Assembly (NCBI GenBank): GCA_040220455.1
Contig: JAVJUS010000138.1
Coordinates: 1 to 37,388, forward strand
From: JAVJUS01 sp040220455
Lineage (GTDB): Bacteria > Pseudomonadota > Alphaproteobacteria > DSM-16000 > Inquilinaceae
Direction: 5' to 3'
Length of the DNA stretch: 37,388 nucleotides
In this document: positions 7,932-15,325 of the stretch, in pieces
Numbering within the stretch: position 1 is the first letter of the stretch
How the letters are laid out: every line of letters starts with the position of its first letter
Translations under genes and position numbers: made by a program
Notes under the pieces: generated by a model
What the model was told of the DNA's origin: nothing
What the model saw: only the letters and a program-made list of their open reading frames with translations
Database searches by the model: none

Positions 7932-7970
7932 AGAAAGGGCGGCCCGCCTGCCGGCGTGGCCGCCCTTTCT
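7932..7970 (-). terminator. Terminator of the minus-strand sugar transferase gene, possibly bidirectional
   Basis: AGAAAGGGCGGCC (7932-7944) pairs perfectly over 13 bp with GGCCGCCCTTTCT (7958-7970). The A-rich start and T-rich end of the stem give a U-rich 3' arm in both directions. It lies 33 bases beyond the stop of the minus-strand gene at 8004. Confidence 0.7.
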
Positions 7971-8003
7971 CCGTCGCCCCGCCCGGTCAGGCAGGAAGCG
8001 CGT

Positions 8004-9449
8004 TCAATAAGCGTGGGGATCGTGGATGACGAGCAGCGCGGTGCGCAGCAGGATCCAGAGATCCAGCCCGATCGACCAGTTCTCGATATAGGCGATGTCG
8101 TATTCGACGCGCTTGGAGATCTTGTCGACCGTGTCGGTCTCGCCGCGCCAGCCGTTGACCTGGGCCCAGCCCGTGATGCCCGGCTTGACCCGGTAGCGCG
8201 CGGCGTATTCGGCCACCACGTCCTCGTAGAGCTTGCCGCCGGCGCAGCTCGCCAGGGCGTGCGGCCGCGGGCCGACCAGGGACATGTCGCCGGTGATCAC
8301 GTTGAAGAGCTGGGGCAGCTCGTCGAGGCTGGTCGAGCGCAGGAAGTGGCCCACGCGCGTCACCCGCGGGTCGTTGCGCGAGGTCTGGCGCGCGCCGGTG
8401 ACATCGGCCATGTGGTGATACATGGTCCGGAACTTGTAGACGCGGAAGACGGTGTTGTTGAAGCCGCGCCGCTCCTGCCGGAACAGCACCGGCCCGGGCG
8501 AATCGAGCTTCACCGCGATCGCGATCAACAGCAGGAGCGGCGACAGGAATGCCACCGCCAGACCGGCCAGAACCCGGTCCTCCGCCGCCTTGAGGAACGA
8601 CGCCCAGCCGGAGATCGGCCGGTCGAACAGATGCAGCATCGGCAGGCCGGACAGCAGGCTGACCGTCCGGTTCGGGAAGGCGTAGCCGATCAGGTCGGGC
8701 GCCAGGCGGACATGCACGGGCAGTTGGGAGAGCTTGTCGAGCAGCACCTTCAGGCGCGGCTCGTTCGACCAGGGCAGCGCGACCAGCACCTGGTCGACGC
8801 GGTTCTGGCGGACCATGCGCACCAGGTCGTCGGTGCCGCCCAGGACGCGGTGGCCCGCGACGGGACCGTTCGCCTCGCCCATGTCGTCGATGACGCCCAG
8901 CACGCGGATCTGAGGATCGGGCTCGCGCGCCAGGCTCTCCAACAGCCGCTGGCCGACCGCGCCCGCGCCGACGATGACCGTGCGCTGCGCGGTACGCCCC
9001 TTGGCCGCGAGATGCGTGACGAGGCCCGACAGCACGACCCGGCTGATCACGAGCGCGCCGGCGGTCGACAGGAACCAGGTGCCGGCCCACAGGCGCGAGT
9101 ACTCGTTGGTGATCTTGATGCCGAAGGCCATGAACAGGAGCAGCGCCGAGGCCATGACCCAGCCCGACAGGACGGAGCGGACGCGCGGGATCTTCGAGAA
9201 GACCTTCTGCGTCTCGTAGGCGCCGAACCAGTAGAGCGTCGTCACGGCGAGCAGGGATCCCAACGTCACGGCGCTGATGTAGCGCAAGTCGAGCGCCAGG
9301 AGATCGAAGCCGTACGCCGCGTAGACGACGACCCCGGTCAGCGCGACGATCATGAAATCGCTGGCGCCGACCAGACCTCTGACGATGTCGGGATGGATCG
9401 GACGGGCCTCGCGAACAGCGATCCCTCCGAGTTCGAGCGGGGCGGCCAT
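8004..9449 (-). CDS. Undecaprenyl-phosphate sugar-1-phosphate transferase (WcaJ/PssY type)
   Basis: A polyprenyl-phosphate hexose-1-phosphate transferase that loads the first sugar of the EPS repeat onto undecaprenyl phosphate at the inner membrane. The N-terminal half has four hydrophobic helices and a CoA-binding-like Rossmann domain (RTVIVGAGAVGQRLLESL). The C-terminal catalytic domain of the bacterial sugar transferase family is complete: SPGPVLFRQERRG, VYKFRTM, SLDELPQLFNVITGDMSLVG followed by PRPHA, and KPGITGWAQVNGWRG. The start is taken as ATG 9449 (481 aa; AGGCGGAA upstream). In-frame Mets at 9497 and 9581 would add 16 or 44 residues that lack the family's appearance. It is last in the minus-strand export block. 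A glucose or galactose substrate is common in this family but cannot be assigned from sequence. Confidence 0.93.
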   Translation of the reverse strand: MAAPLELGGIAVREARPIHPDIVRGLVGASDFMIVALTGVVVYAAYGFDLLALDLRYISAVTLGSLLAVTTLYWFGAYETQKVFSKIPRVRSVLSGWVMASALLLFMAFGIKITNEYSRLWAGTWFLSTAGALVISRVVLSGLVTHLAAKGRTAQRTVIVGAGAVGQRLLESLAREPDPQIRVLGVIDDMGEANGPVAGHRVLGGTDDLVRMVRQNRVDQVLVALPWSNEPRLKVLLDKLSQLPVHVRLAPDLIGYAFPNRTVSLLSGLPMLHLFDRPISGWASFLKAAEDRVLAGLAVAFLSPLLLLIAIAVKLDSPGPVLFRQERRGFNNTVFRVYKFRTMYHHMADVTGARQTSRNDPRVTRVGHFLRSTSLDELPQLFNVITGDMSLVGPRPHALASCAGGKLYEDVVAEYAARYRVKPGITGWAQVNGWRGETDTVDKISKRVEYDIAYIENWSIGLDLWILLRTALLVIHDPHAY

Positions 9450-9798
9450 TTCGTCTCGCTTTCCGCCTAAATTGGACCGGCCAAGTTTTCGCGGCATCGA
9501 ATCGAAGACTCGGGGTGTCCAAGTCAAATATGCCGCCTTTGGTTGTCCTGGATAGTGCCAGCCGGTGCGATTAGGCAGCAATCGCGATAAAGTTTACGAA
9601 TTATGAGCATTCGGCGCCCGGCTACCGATTCGGGAGCGCGGCGATCCTTTGGAAAGGCGGCCCGCCCGGCCGGACGAGGTAGGCTCCGAATCGCCTCCCC
9701 CGACGCGAACGCCGCGCCCCCAGGGGGAGCGCGGCGCATCGTCGGGTCGGGCGAGAGGCCCCTTGCGGCCACCGGCCGCGGGGGCACGGGCCGTGGCT
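9450..9798. promoter_or_regulatory. Intergenic leader of the sugar transferase gene
   Basis: A 349-bp gap between two minus-strand genes. An AT-rich island sits at about 9575-9605. On the minus strand TTGACT occurs about 75 bases before ATG 9449, but no good -10 follows. A GC hairpin with arms at 9711-9717 and 9729-9735 and another GCGGCC/GGCCGC hairpin near 9764-9779 lie just after the upstream gene and could attenuate or end its transcript; neither has a T-tract. Confidence 0.35.
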
Positions 9799-12258
9799 TC
9801 AGGCGGAGGCCGGGGCGAGGTGCTCGCTCAGCCCGTACTTGGCCTGGCGGGCCATGTCGACCTGTGTCAGCACGACGCCCGCCGGCACGGTTCCACCGGC
9901 CCGCAGCCGCTTGAGCGCGGCGCCCAGGGCCGGCATCGGCGTGCGACCCCAGCGCACCGCCAGAACGGTGGCGTCGACCGAACGGGACAGGACGACCGCG
10001 TCGGAGCTGGCCGACAGGCTCGGCGAGTCGACGACGACCAGGTCGTAGCGGGTCGAGGCCTGCTGGATCAGCTTGCGCATTCGATCCGAGCCGATGAGCG
10101 CCATCGGCGAGGCGCTGCGCCGGGTCAGCGGAATGTAGCGCAGTCCCGTCTCCTCGTCGGTCTGGACCACCTCGTCCAGCGTCGCCTCGCCGGAGAGCAG
10201 ATGCTCGAGGCCCACCTTGGCCGGGCGGCCCATGTCCGCGGCGACCGACGGCGCCCGGAAATCGGCGTCGATGAGCAGAACCTGCTCGCTCATCGACGCG
10301 GCGCTGCGGGCCATCGACAGGGCGAGCGCGCTCTTGCCCTCGCCCGGCGACGACGACGTCACAAGGATCACCCGGTTGCCGCCCTCGGTATCGAACAGCC
10401 GCACCGCGTTGCGCACCGTGCGCACCGATTCCGCGTAGGCCGAGAAGGGCTGGACCAGGCCGAAGCGCGACGGGTGGCGCCGACCGCGGCCGCGCCAGCG
10501 GACCTTGGGCACCATGCCGAGGACGGAGACGCCGAAGCGCCGCTCGACCGCGTCGGCGCGCCGCACCGAGTTGTCGACGTATTCGACCAGCAGGATCGCT
10601 GCCAGCGCCAGCACGGTGCCGCCGAGGAAGGCCAGGATCATCACCGACTTCTTCTGCGGGTAGGACGGCGTGCCCGGCGTCTGGGCATAGGACAGGATGC
10701 GCGCGTCGGCCTGCAGCGTGTCGAACTGCACCGAGATGCGCGTGAAGCTGTCGAGGAAGCTCTCGAACAGCGAGCGCGCCGCCTGGGCCTCTGCCTCCAG
10801 CTCGCGCTGCTGGACCGCCGCCCGGTTGGCCTGCTCGATGTCACGGGTCAGCGAGTCGGCCCGACTCTGGAGCTCTTCCTCCTCCATGCGGGCGACCTGG
10901 ACCTCGCTCTGCAGCGAGTCGACGACCCGGTTGATCTCGGTCTGGATGCGCGAGCGCAGCTCGGCCAGCTCGGCCTGGGCGTTGACCACACGAGGGTGGC
11001 GGGCACCGAAGTCGCTGCGCAGCTGGGCCAGGTTCGACTCGAGGGTGATTTCCTGGGCGCGCAGGTTCTGGATCAGGGGTGCGCCCGAGACCTCTGCCGA
11101 GGAGGCGCCGCGGCTGTCCGAACTCAGGAGCTGGCGGGCCTCGCGCAGCCGCGCCTCTGCGGCCGCACGGCGCGCCCGGGCGTCGATCACCTGGCGATCG
11201 ACGCTCTGGAGCTGGCTCATCGTGAGGGTCGACTCACCCATCTCGACAATGTTGTTGGCTTCCAGGAAGTCCTGCAGCCGGTCCTCCGCGCGCCGCATGT
11301 TCTGGCGCAGCTCGCCGATCTTCTTCTGCAGCCACTGGGCGATCCGCTCGGTCTCGGCGTATTTCGCCTCGAGCTGGCTGGTCAGGTACTGGTCGGCGAC
11401 CGTGTTGACGATGCGCGCCGCCTTCTGCGGGTCCTCGGACTGGAAGGCGATCTCGACGGTGTAGCTGCGCCCGGTATTGAAGACCGTCAGCCGGTCGAGC
11501 AACGCGCTCGCCACGTCGGCGAGTTCCTCCTGCTCGGCCGGAGTCATGGCGTTCTCCTCGCCCGCCGACTCGGCGAGCGCCAGGTCGCGCGCGGTCCCCT
11601 CCAGCGGGGCCGGGCCGGCGTCGCCTTCCACACCGCCGTCGATGACCGGCGACTCGACGTCGTCGACCGCGATCCCGGAGACGGCCGAGCCATCGCCGGA
11701 CATCTCGGTCGTCGAGGGGGCCACCGCGCCGGCCGTCGACGGGGCCTCGACGGCCTCGCCGGTCGCCGGCGCGCCGTCCCGAGGCGCGGCCGCGCCGGCC
11801 TCGTCGGGCAGCGGCGGCAACGTGCGACCACTCAGGAGCGAGTCGAGCCCGAGCTTGGCCAGCAGCCCGCCCTCGCCCGTGTCGATGCGGTCGTTGAACT
11901 CCGGATCGTCCATCAGGCCGAGCTCGGTGACCACCCGCTCGGCGAGCGCGCGGGAATGCAGGACGTCGAGCTCGCTTCGGATCATGAAGGTGTCGTTGGA
12001 CATCCCGGACACCACCGACTCCAGGTCGTTGACCTGGACGTCACGGGTATTGAGCACCAGCACCGCCGTGGCCGTGTAGCGCGGCGTCACGTTGGCGAGG
12101 CCGACATAGGTCAGGCCGAGCACCGCGAGCAGGATGACGGCGCCGATCAGCTTCCGGCGCCAGAGCATCATCACGATCTGGCGGATATCGACGTTGTCCA
12201 GGAGGCCCGCCGACGAATCGGTTCGAGCGGCGGCGGTATGCGTCAGCGGAGCGTTCAT
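9799..12258 (-). CDS. Wzc/ExoP-type polysaccharide co-polymerase with BY-kinase domain
   Basis: This 819-residue protein combines the chain-length regulator (Wzz) and tyrosine autokinase domains that control Wzx/Wzy-dependent polymer length and export. Order: cytoplasmic N-terminus, TM1 (about 37-55), periplasmic Wzz segment, GNVR-like coiled coils (long helices around 250-500), TM2 (about 540-562), then the kinase with Walker A SSSPGEGKS (Lys642), Walker A' LLIDADFR (Asp664) and Walker B DLVVVDSPS (Asp744). Two oddities stand out. An Ala/Gly/Pro/Asp-rich insert of roughly 90 residues lies inside the Wzz region (about 130-220). The C-terminal tail has a single Tyr (KYGLSEHL) instead of the usual Tyr cluster. 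ATG 12258 was chosen; an in-frame GTG at 12297 would add 13 residues. Neither start has a clear SD. Confidence 0.93.
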   Translation of the reverse strand: MNAPLTHTAAARTDSSAGLLDNVDIRQIVMMLWRRKLIGAVILLAVLGLTYVGLANVTPRYTATAVLVLNTRDVQVNDLESVVSGMSNDTFMIRSELDVLHSRALAERVVTELGLMDDPEFNDRIDTGEGGLLAKLGLDSLLSGRTLPPLPDEAGAAAPRDGAPATGEAVEAPSTAGAVAPSTTEMSGDGSAVSGIAVDDVESPVIDGGVEGDAGPAPLEGTARDLALAESAGEENAMTPAEQEELADVASALLDRLTVFNTGRSYTVEIAFQSEDPQKAARIVNTVADQYLTSQLEAKYAETERIAQWLQKKIGELRQNMRRAEDRLQDFLEANNIVEMGESTLTMSQLQSVDRQVIDARARRAAAEARLREARQLLSSDSRGASSAEVSGAPLIQNLRAQEITLESNLAQLRSDFGARHPRVVNAQAELAELRSRIQTEINRVVDSLQSEVQVARMEEEELQSRADSLTRDIEQANRAAVQQRELEAEAQAARSLFESFLDSFTRISVQFDTLQADARILSYAQTPGTPSYPQKKSVMILAFLGGTVLALAAILLVEYVDNSVRRADAVERRFGVSVLGMVPKVRWRGRGRRHPSRFGLVQPFSAYAESVRTVRNAVRLFDTEGGNRVILVTSSSPGEGKSALALSMARSAASMSEQVLLIDADFRAPSVAADMGRPAKVGLEHLLSGEATLDEVVQTDEETGLRYIPLTRRSASPMALIGSDRMRKLIQQASTRYDLVVVDSPSLSASSDAVVLSRSVDATVLAVRWGRTPMPALGAALKRLRAGGTVPAGVVLTQVDMARQAKYGLSEHLAPASA

Positions 12259-12637
12259 GGGGCCAGCCGGTATCGCGTGTCGGGACGGCTGCGCCACGGG
12301 CCGGAGACCGGCCTCTCCCGCCGGAACCCGGACGGGTCACCGGACGGCAGCGTGGCGCACTACCTCCGCGACGATACTGGAGCGCCCCAAGGCAGCGCAT
12401 CGGCGCATAATGCTTATCCACCGGCCATGGGCGACCCGCGCGTATGCCCTTGGGGAACCCCTTGGACAAGGGAGGGGTAAGCACGCCCGATCGCCCGGTC
12501 GCGACGCGCCGGAAGATCCCCTGCGCGAGCCGGCCGGAAACGGGCCCGGGGGCGGGAATCCCGCCGAACCGGGCTGTCGCGACGAAGGTGAAGGAGGACG
12601 GGAGCCCGGGCCGGAAGACCGGCGGCGCCCGGCCGGA
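12259..12637. other. Intergenic gap between outer-membrane protein and co-polymerase genes
   Basis: 379 bp between two minus-strand genes. I see no gene. A short stretch at about 12448-12475 repeats CCTTGG several times in both orientations and may fold, and an AT-richer patch lies near 12400-12420. No convincing promoter or terminator was found, although the gap is long enough to hold a separate promoter for the co-polymerase gene. Confidence 0.4.
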
Positions 12638-13873
12638 TCAGAACTGTCCGCGGACGCCCACGCTGACGACGTTCTTGGAGAAGTCCTCCGTCTCGACGGA
12701 GGACGACCGCATGAAGAAGTCGTAGCCGGCGAAGACGGCGAAGTTCCGGTTGACGAGGTACTCGATGCCCAACCCGGCCTCGTAGACGTCGTCTTCGCGG
12801 GTCGAGCCCTGGAAATCCTCGAACTGGGCGGAGACATCGGCGTCCAGCAGGATGTTCCGGCGCAGCTCGTGCTCGACGCGCACGCCGGCGCCCAGCGTGA
12901 ACAAGCTCGACGCGCCGGCAACGTCGGTCGCCTCGGAGCCGCTGTTGGCCTGGAAGGTGACCGTGGTCAGGTCGGTGACGTTCCAGTCGAGCTCGCCATC
13001 CAGGGCGAAGCCGAACTCGTCCTCCTCGGCGTCGTCCTCGAAGGTGTCGTAGAAAACACCCGCGCCGACCTCGCCGAAGAGAATGCCGCCCAGGTCGATG
13101 TCCGCGCCGAACAGGATGCCGGTCGTGGTCGAGTCCTGCTCCGAGCCGTCGTCGTCGAGATTGTCATAGTCGCGCAGGGTCACGAACGGCTCGGCGAAGA
13201 CGCCCAGGCGCGGGGAGACCGTGTAGGTCACGCGCGGCGTGAACCGGTATTCCGTCCGGTCGCGATCGGCCAGGTCGTCGCCGATGAAGTTCAGGAACGC
13301 GACTTCGGAGTCGAGATCCACGGCGATGCGATTGAACTCGTGCCGGTAGGAGGCGTCGAAGACGTACTCGTCGACCTGGTTGCGGTCGCCGCCGCCCTGA
13401 TCGGGATCGGTGCGCCCCTCGGTCCGCCGGATATAGGCCGCGCCCAGGCCGATCGTGTCCCGGCGCGTGACGTCCAGTCGGCCGTCGGTCGAGAAGCCGT
13501 AGTCGTTGGCGTTCTCGTCGTCGAAGTCGAGGTATCGCTCGCCCTGGAAATAGGCGTTGAAGCTCAGGCTGTGGCGCGACCAGCGGGACCGGGCCGTGAT
13601 CTCCGGCCGGAACACCGTGACGAAGTCGCTGTCCTCGTCGTCGTTCGTCGCGAAGACGTTGGTGTCGTACTCTTCGGTTATCGTCATCCGCGGCAGGAAC
13701 AGGAAGCCGTCCAGCGGAATGCCACGGGGATCGTAGTCCGGGCGGGGACGCTCGAAGATCGTCTGCCCGCGCTCGGGCTCCTGAGCGGTCGCCGAGCCGA
13801 TAGCGGTGAACCCGATCGGCGCGGCCACTGCCGCGGCGAGCGCGAGGCGAGACACCGTCGAGTGCACTGTCAC
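12638..13873 (-). CDS. Outer-membrane beta-barrel protein of the EPS export system
   Basis: A 411-residue secreted protein with a Sec signal peptide (hydrophobic LALAAAVAAPIGFTAIGSATA, cleavage near residue 30). Many alternating-hydrophobicity strands follow, and it ends in Phe (VGVRGQF), the usual barrel-recognition signal. The sequence resembles BBP2_2/putative porin-2 proteins encoded beside EPS export genes. Extracellular or turn segments are strongly acidic (for example DDDGSEQD, EDDAEEDEF), suggesting cation binding or a saline habitat. The start is GTG 13873 with no clear SD. It lies between the wza-like and wzc-like genes. Because the neighbouring Wza-like lipoprotein lacks an outer-membrane helix, this barrel is the likely pore through which polymer leaves the cell. 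Confidence 0.88.
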   Translation of the reverse strand: MTVHSTVSRLALAAAVAAPIGFTAIGSATAQEPERGQTIFERPRPDYDPRGIPLDGFLFLPRMTITEEYDTNVFATNDDEDSDFVTVFRPEITARSRWSRHSLSFNAYFQGERYLDFDDENANDYGFSTDGRLDVTRRDTIGLGAAYIRRTEGRTDPDQGGGDRNQVDEYVFDASYRHEFNRIAVDLDSEVAFLNFIGDDLADRDRTEYRFTPRVTYTVSPRLGVFAEPFVTLRDYDNLDDDGSEQDSTTTGILFGADIDLGGILFGEVGAGVFYDTFEDDAEEDEFGFALDGELDWNVTDLTTVTFQANSGSEATDVAGASSLFTLGAGVRVEHELRRNILLDADVSAQFEDFQGSTREDDVYEAGLGIEYLVNRNFAVFAGYDFFMRSSSVETEDFSKNVVSVGVRGQF

Positions 13874-14289
13874 TGACCCGTACCCCGTTTACTTATTCGC
13901 CGGACCCGCACGTCGCGCGGCCGGCCGCATCCACCCGAAGACTTGCCGTCGAGGCCCGGACTCGCAGGGAATCCGCCGAGTCGCCCCGCCGCGAATCGCG
14001 CCGAAGACTGGCCCCGGGCGCAGATCATGTCAAGCGAGCACCGCCCACTTGAACAAGATTCCGAAGAAATCGCGAAAACGACGTGCTTTTTCGGGAACAC
14101 CGCAAGTCGATCTAGACGTCCACGCGATAATTCCCGGTCCGACGGGCGCTCGCCAACGCCTGCCGAGCCTTCCGATTCGCATTTGCGGGCCCCGGCCGCC
14201 CGGGGCCCGCAAGGGGCGGGCCCGGAACGGCCGCGGCCGGCGCCCCGGGGTGGGGACGCCGGCCGTCGCGACCGTCGGGTGAAGCGGGA
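13874..14289. promoter_or_regulatory. Intergenic gap with a consensus -35 box for the barrel gene
   Basis: 416 bp without a gene. On the minus strand an exact TTGACA lies at 14033-14028, about 155 bases before the GTG start of the barrel gene. The hexamer 17 bases on (CAGTCT) is a poor -10, so the promoter is only a candidate. An AT-richer patch at about 14040-14110 precedes it. The hairpin at 14183-14212 lies nearer the wza end. Confidence 0.35.
14183..14212 (-). terminator. Strong GC hairpin after the wza-like gene
   Basis: TTGCGGGCCCCGG (14183-14195) pairs perfectly over 13 bp with 14200-14212 across a 4-base loop, 78 bases past the stop of the minus-strand wza-like gene. No T-tract follows in that direction, so termination or mRNA 3'-end protection is inferred from the stem alone. 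Confidence 0.45.
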
Positions 14290-14844
14290 TCAGAGATACC
14301 GCTCGTAGACGAAGATCACGTCGCCCGGCCGCACGATCGTGTTGCGGCTGGCCGTGCCCTCGACGGCCTCGCCCTCCACCGTCCGCGTCACGGAGAAGCG
14401 CTGTTCGTTGGCGCGGAAGGTGAAGCCGCCCGCGATCGCGACCGCGGTCAGCAAGGTCATGTCGTTGGCGTACTCGTACTGGCCCGGATTCTCGACCTCG
14501 CCGAGAATGTAGAACGGGCGGTAGGTCTGGACCTCGACGCTGACGCTCGGGTTGCGCAGCAGCCCCTCGCGCAGCAGCGTCGTGATCTCGCCCTCGAGCT
14601 CCTCGGTGGTCTTGCCCCGAGCGTCGACGGCGCCGAGCAGCGGCACCGAGATCGAGCCGCTGTCGTTGACGGTGTACAGGTCGGACAGCTCTTCCTGCCC
14701 GAAGACGATCACCCGCACCTCGTCGCCGCTGTCCAGCCGATACTCCGACAGCTCGGTCGAGACTTCCGGCAAGCTGCCGGCAGGCGACGCACAGGCGGCG
14801 AGAAAGGCGAGGCCGGCAAGCGGCAGCATGAATTTTCGGATCAT
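14290..14844 (-). CDS. Short Wza-like polysaccharide export lipoprotein (OPX family)
   Basis: A 184-residue lipoprotein: signal MIRKFMLPLAGLAFLAAC with a lipobox ending at Cys18. A Poly_export domain follows (YRLDSGDEVRVIVFGQEELS to about residue 105), then one SLBB domain (PFYILGEVENPGQYEY to the end, with RPGDVIFVYERYL). E. coli Wza is about twice as long, with further SLBB domains and a C-terminal amphipathic helix that crosses the outer membrane; all of that is absent here. It therefore probably forms a periplasmic ring needing a partner in the outer membrane, for which the adjacent beta-barrel is the candidate. It is first in the minus-strand export block, with a candidate promoter close upstream. 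Confidence 0.93.
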   Translation of the reverse strand: MIRKFMLPLAGLAFLAACASPAGSLPEVSTELSEYRLDSGDEVRVIVFGQEELSDLYTVNDSGSISVPLLGAVDARGKTTEELEGEITTLLREGLLRNPSVSVEVQTYRPFYILGEVENPGQYEYANDMTLLTAVAIAGGFTFRANEQRFSVTRTVEGEAVEGTASRNTIVRPGDVIFVYERYL

Positions 14845-14881
14845 TGTTCAGTACCCGTTTTTCCGGTATCGACCGAGCCGC

Positions 14882-14910
14882 ATTATTCGCGTCCGGACCG
14901 AGTGGAACAA
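14882..14910 (-). promoter_or_regulatory. Candidate sigma70-type promoter for the wza-like gene
   Basis: On the minus strand TTGTTC (14910-14905) and AATAAT (14887-14882) are separated by exactly 17 bases, giving a start site near 14875 and a leader of about 30 bases to ATG 14844. The 10-bp perfect palindrome AATAATTATT at 14909-14918 abuts the -35 box and would be well placed as an operator. Confidence 0.45.
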
Positions 14911-15128
14911 TAATTATTAGGTGCTCAAAGACTTACCCCTTATAGGGCTTCCCCCTACCCCGACGGCGTGGCGCCGCCGGATCCGGAATCGGCACCTCCT
15001 CGATCGAAAGGGAGCCTCGAGCCCTCCCCGACGCGCCCCACGGAAGGGGCCCGCCCCGATTTCCGACGGTCGAGCCGCCGACGCCGCGGTCAGCCGCGAC
15101 ACTCTCCGACGATACCATGGTGTATCGA

Positions 15129-15140
15129 GCGATGCATCGC
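15129..15140. promoter_or_regulatory. 12-bp palindrome in the divergent control region
   Basis: GCGATGCATCGC is a perfect palindrome about 185 bases upstream of the first glycosyltransferase gene. It could be a dimeric regulator site, but one copy in GC-rich DNA is weak evidence. Confidence 0.25.
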
Positions 15141-15325
15141 CGCTCTCGGACCACGAAAGAAGCCCGGGTTGTCACCTTTGCACGCTAAAGCGCCAGGGAC
15201 GCCCGGTGATAGCGTCCGGCTGTTCGCTTTTTCGACCGTGAGGCGGGCATGGCGGCCCGATCGTCGCCGCGCCGCTCGCAGCGGTCGCCCGTCCCGGACA
15301 GAGTTGCATCGGAGTGCGTCGGTTG

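Larger units (their letters stand above)
14845..15325. other. Divergent control region between the export block and the glycosyltransferase genes
   Basis: 481 bp separate divergently read operons. It contains the wza-side promoter candidate, the palindrome AATAATTATT (14909-14918), the AT-rich run around 14903-14945, and the 12-bp palindrome GCGATGCATCGC (15129-15140). On the plus strand TTGTCA occurs at 15169-15174 with no acceptable -10. No small gene with a ribosome site was seen. Confidence 0.5.
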
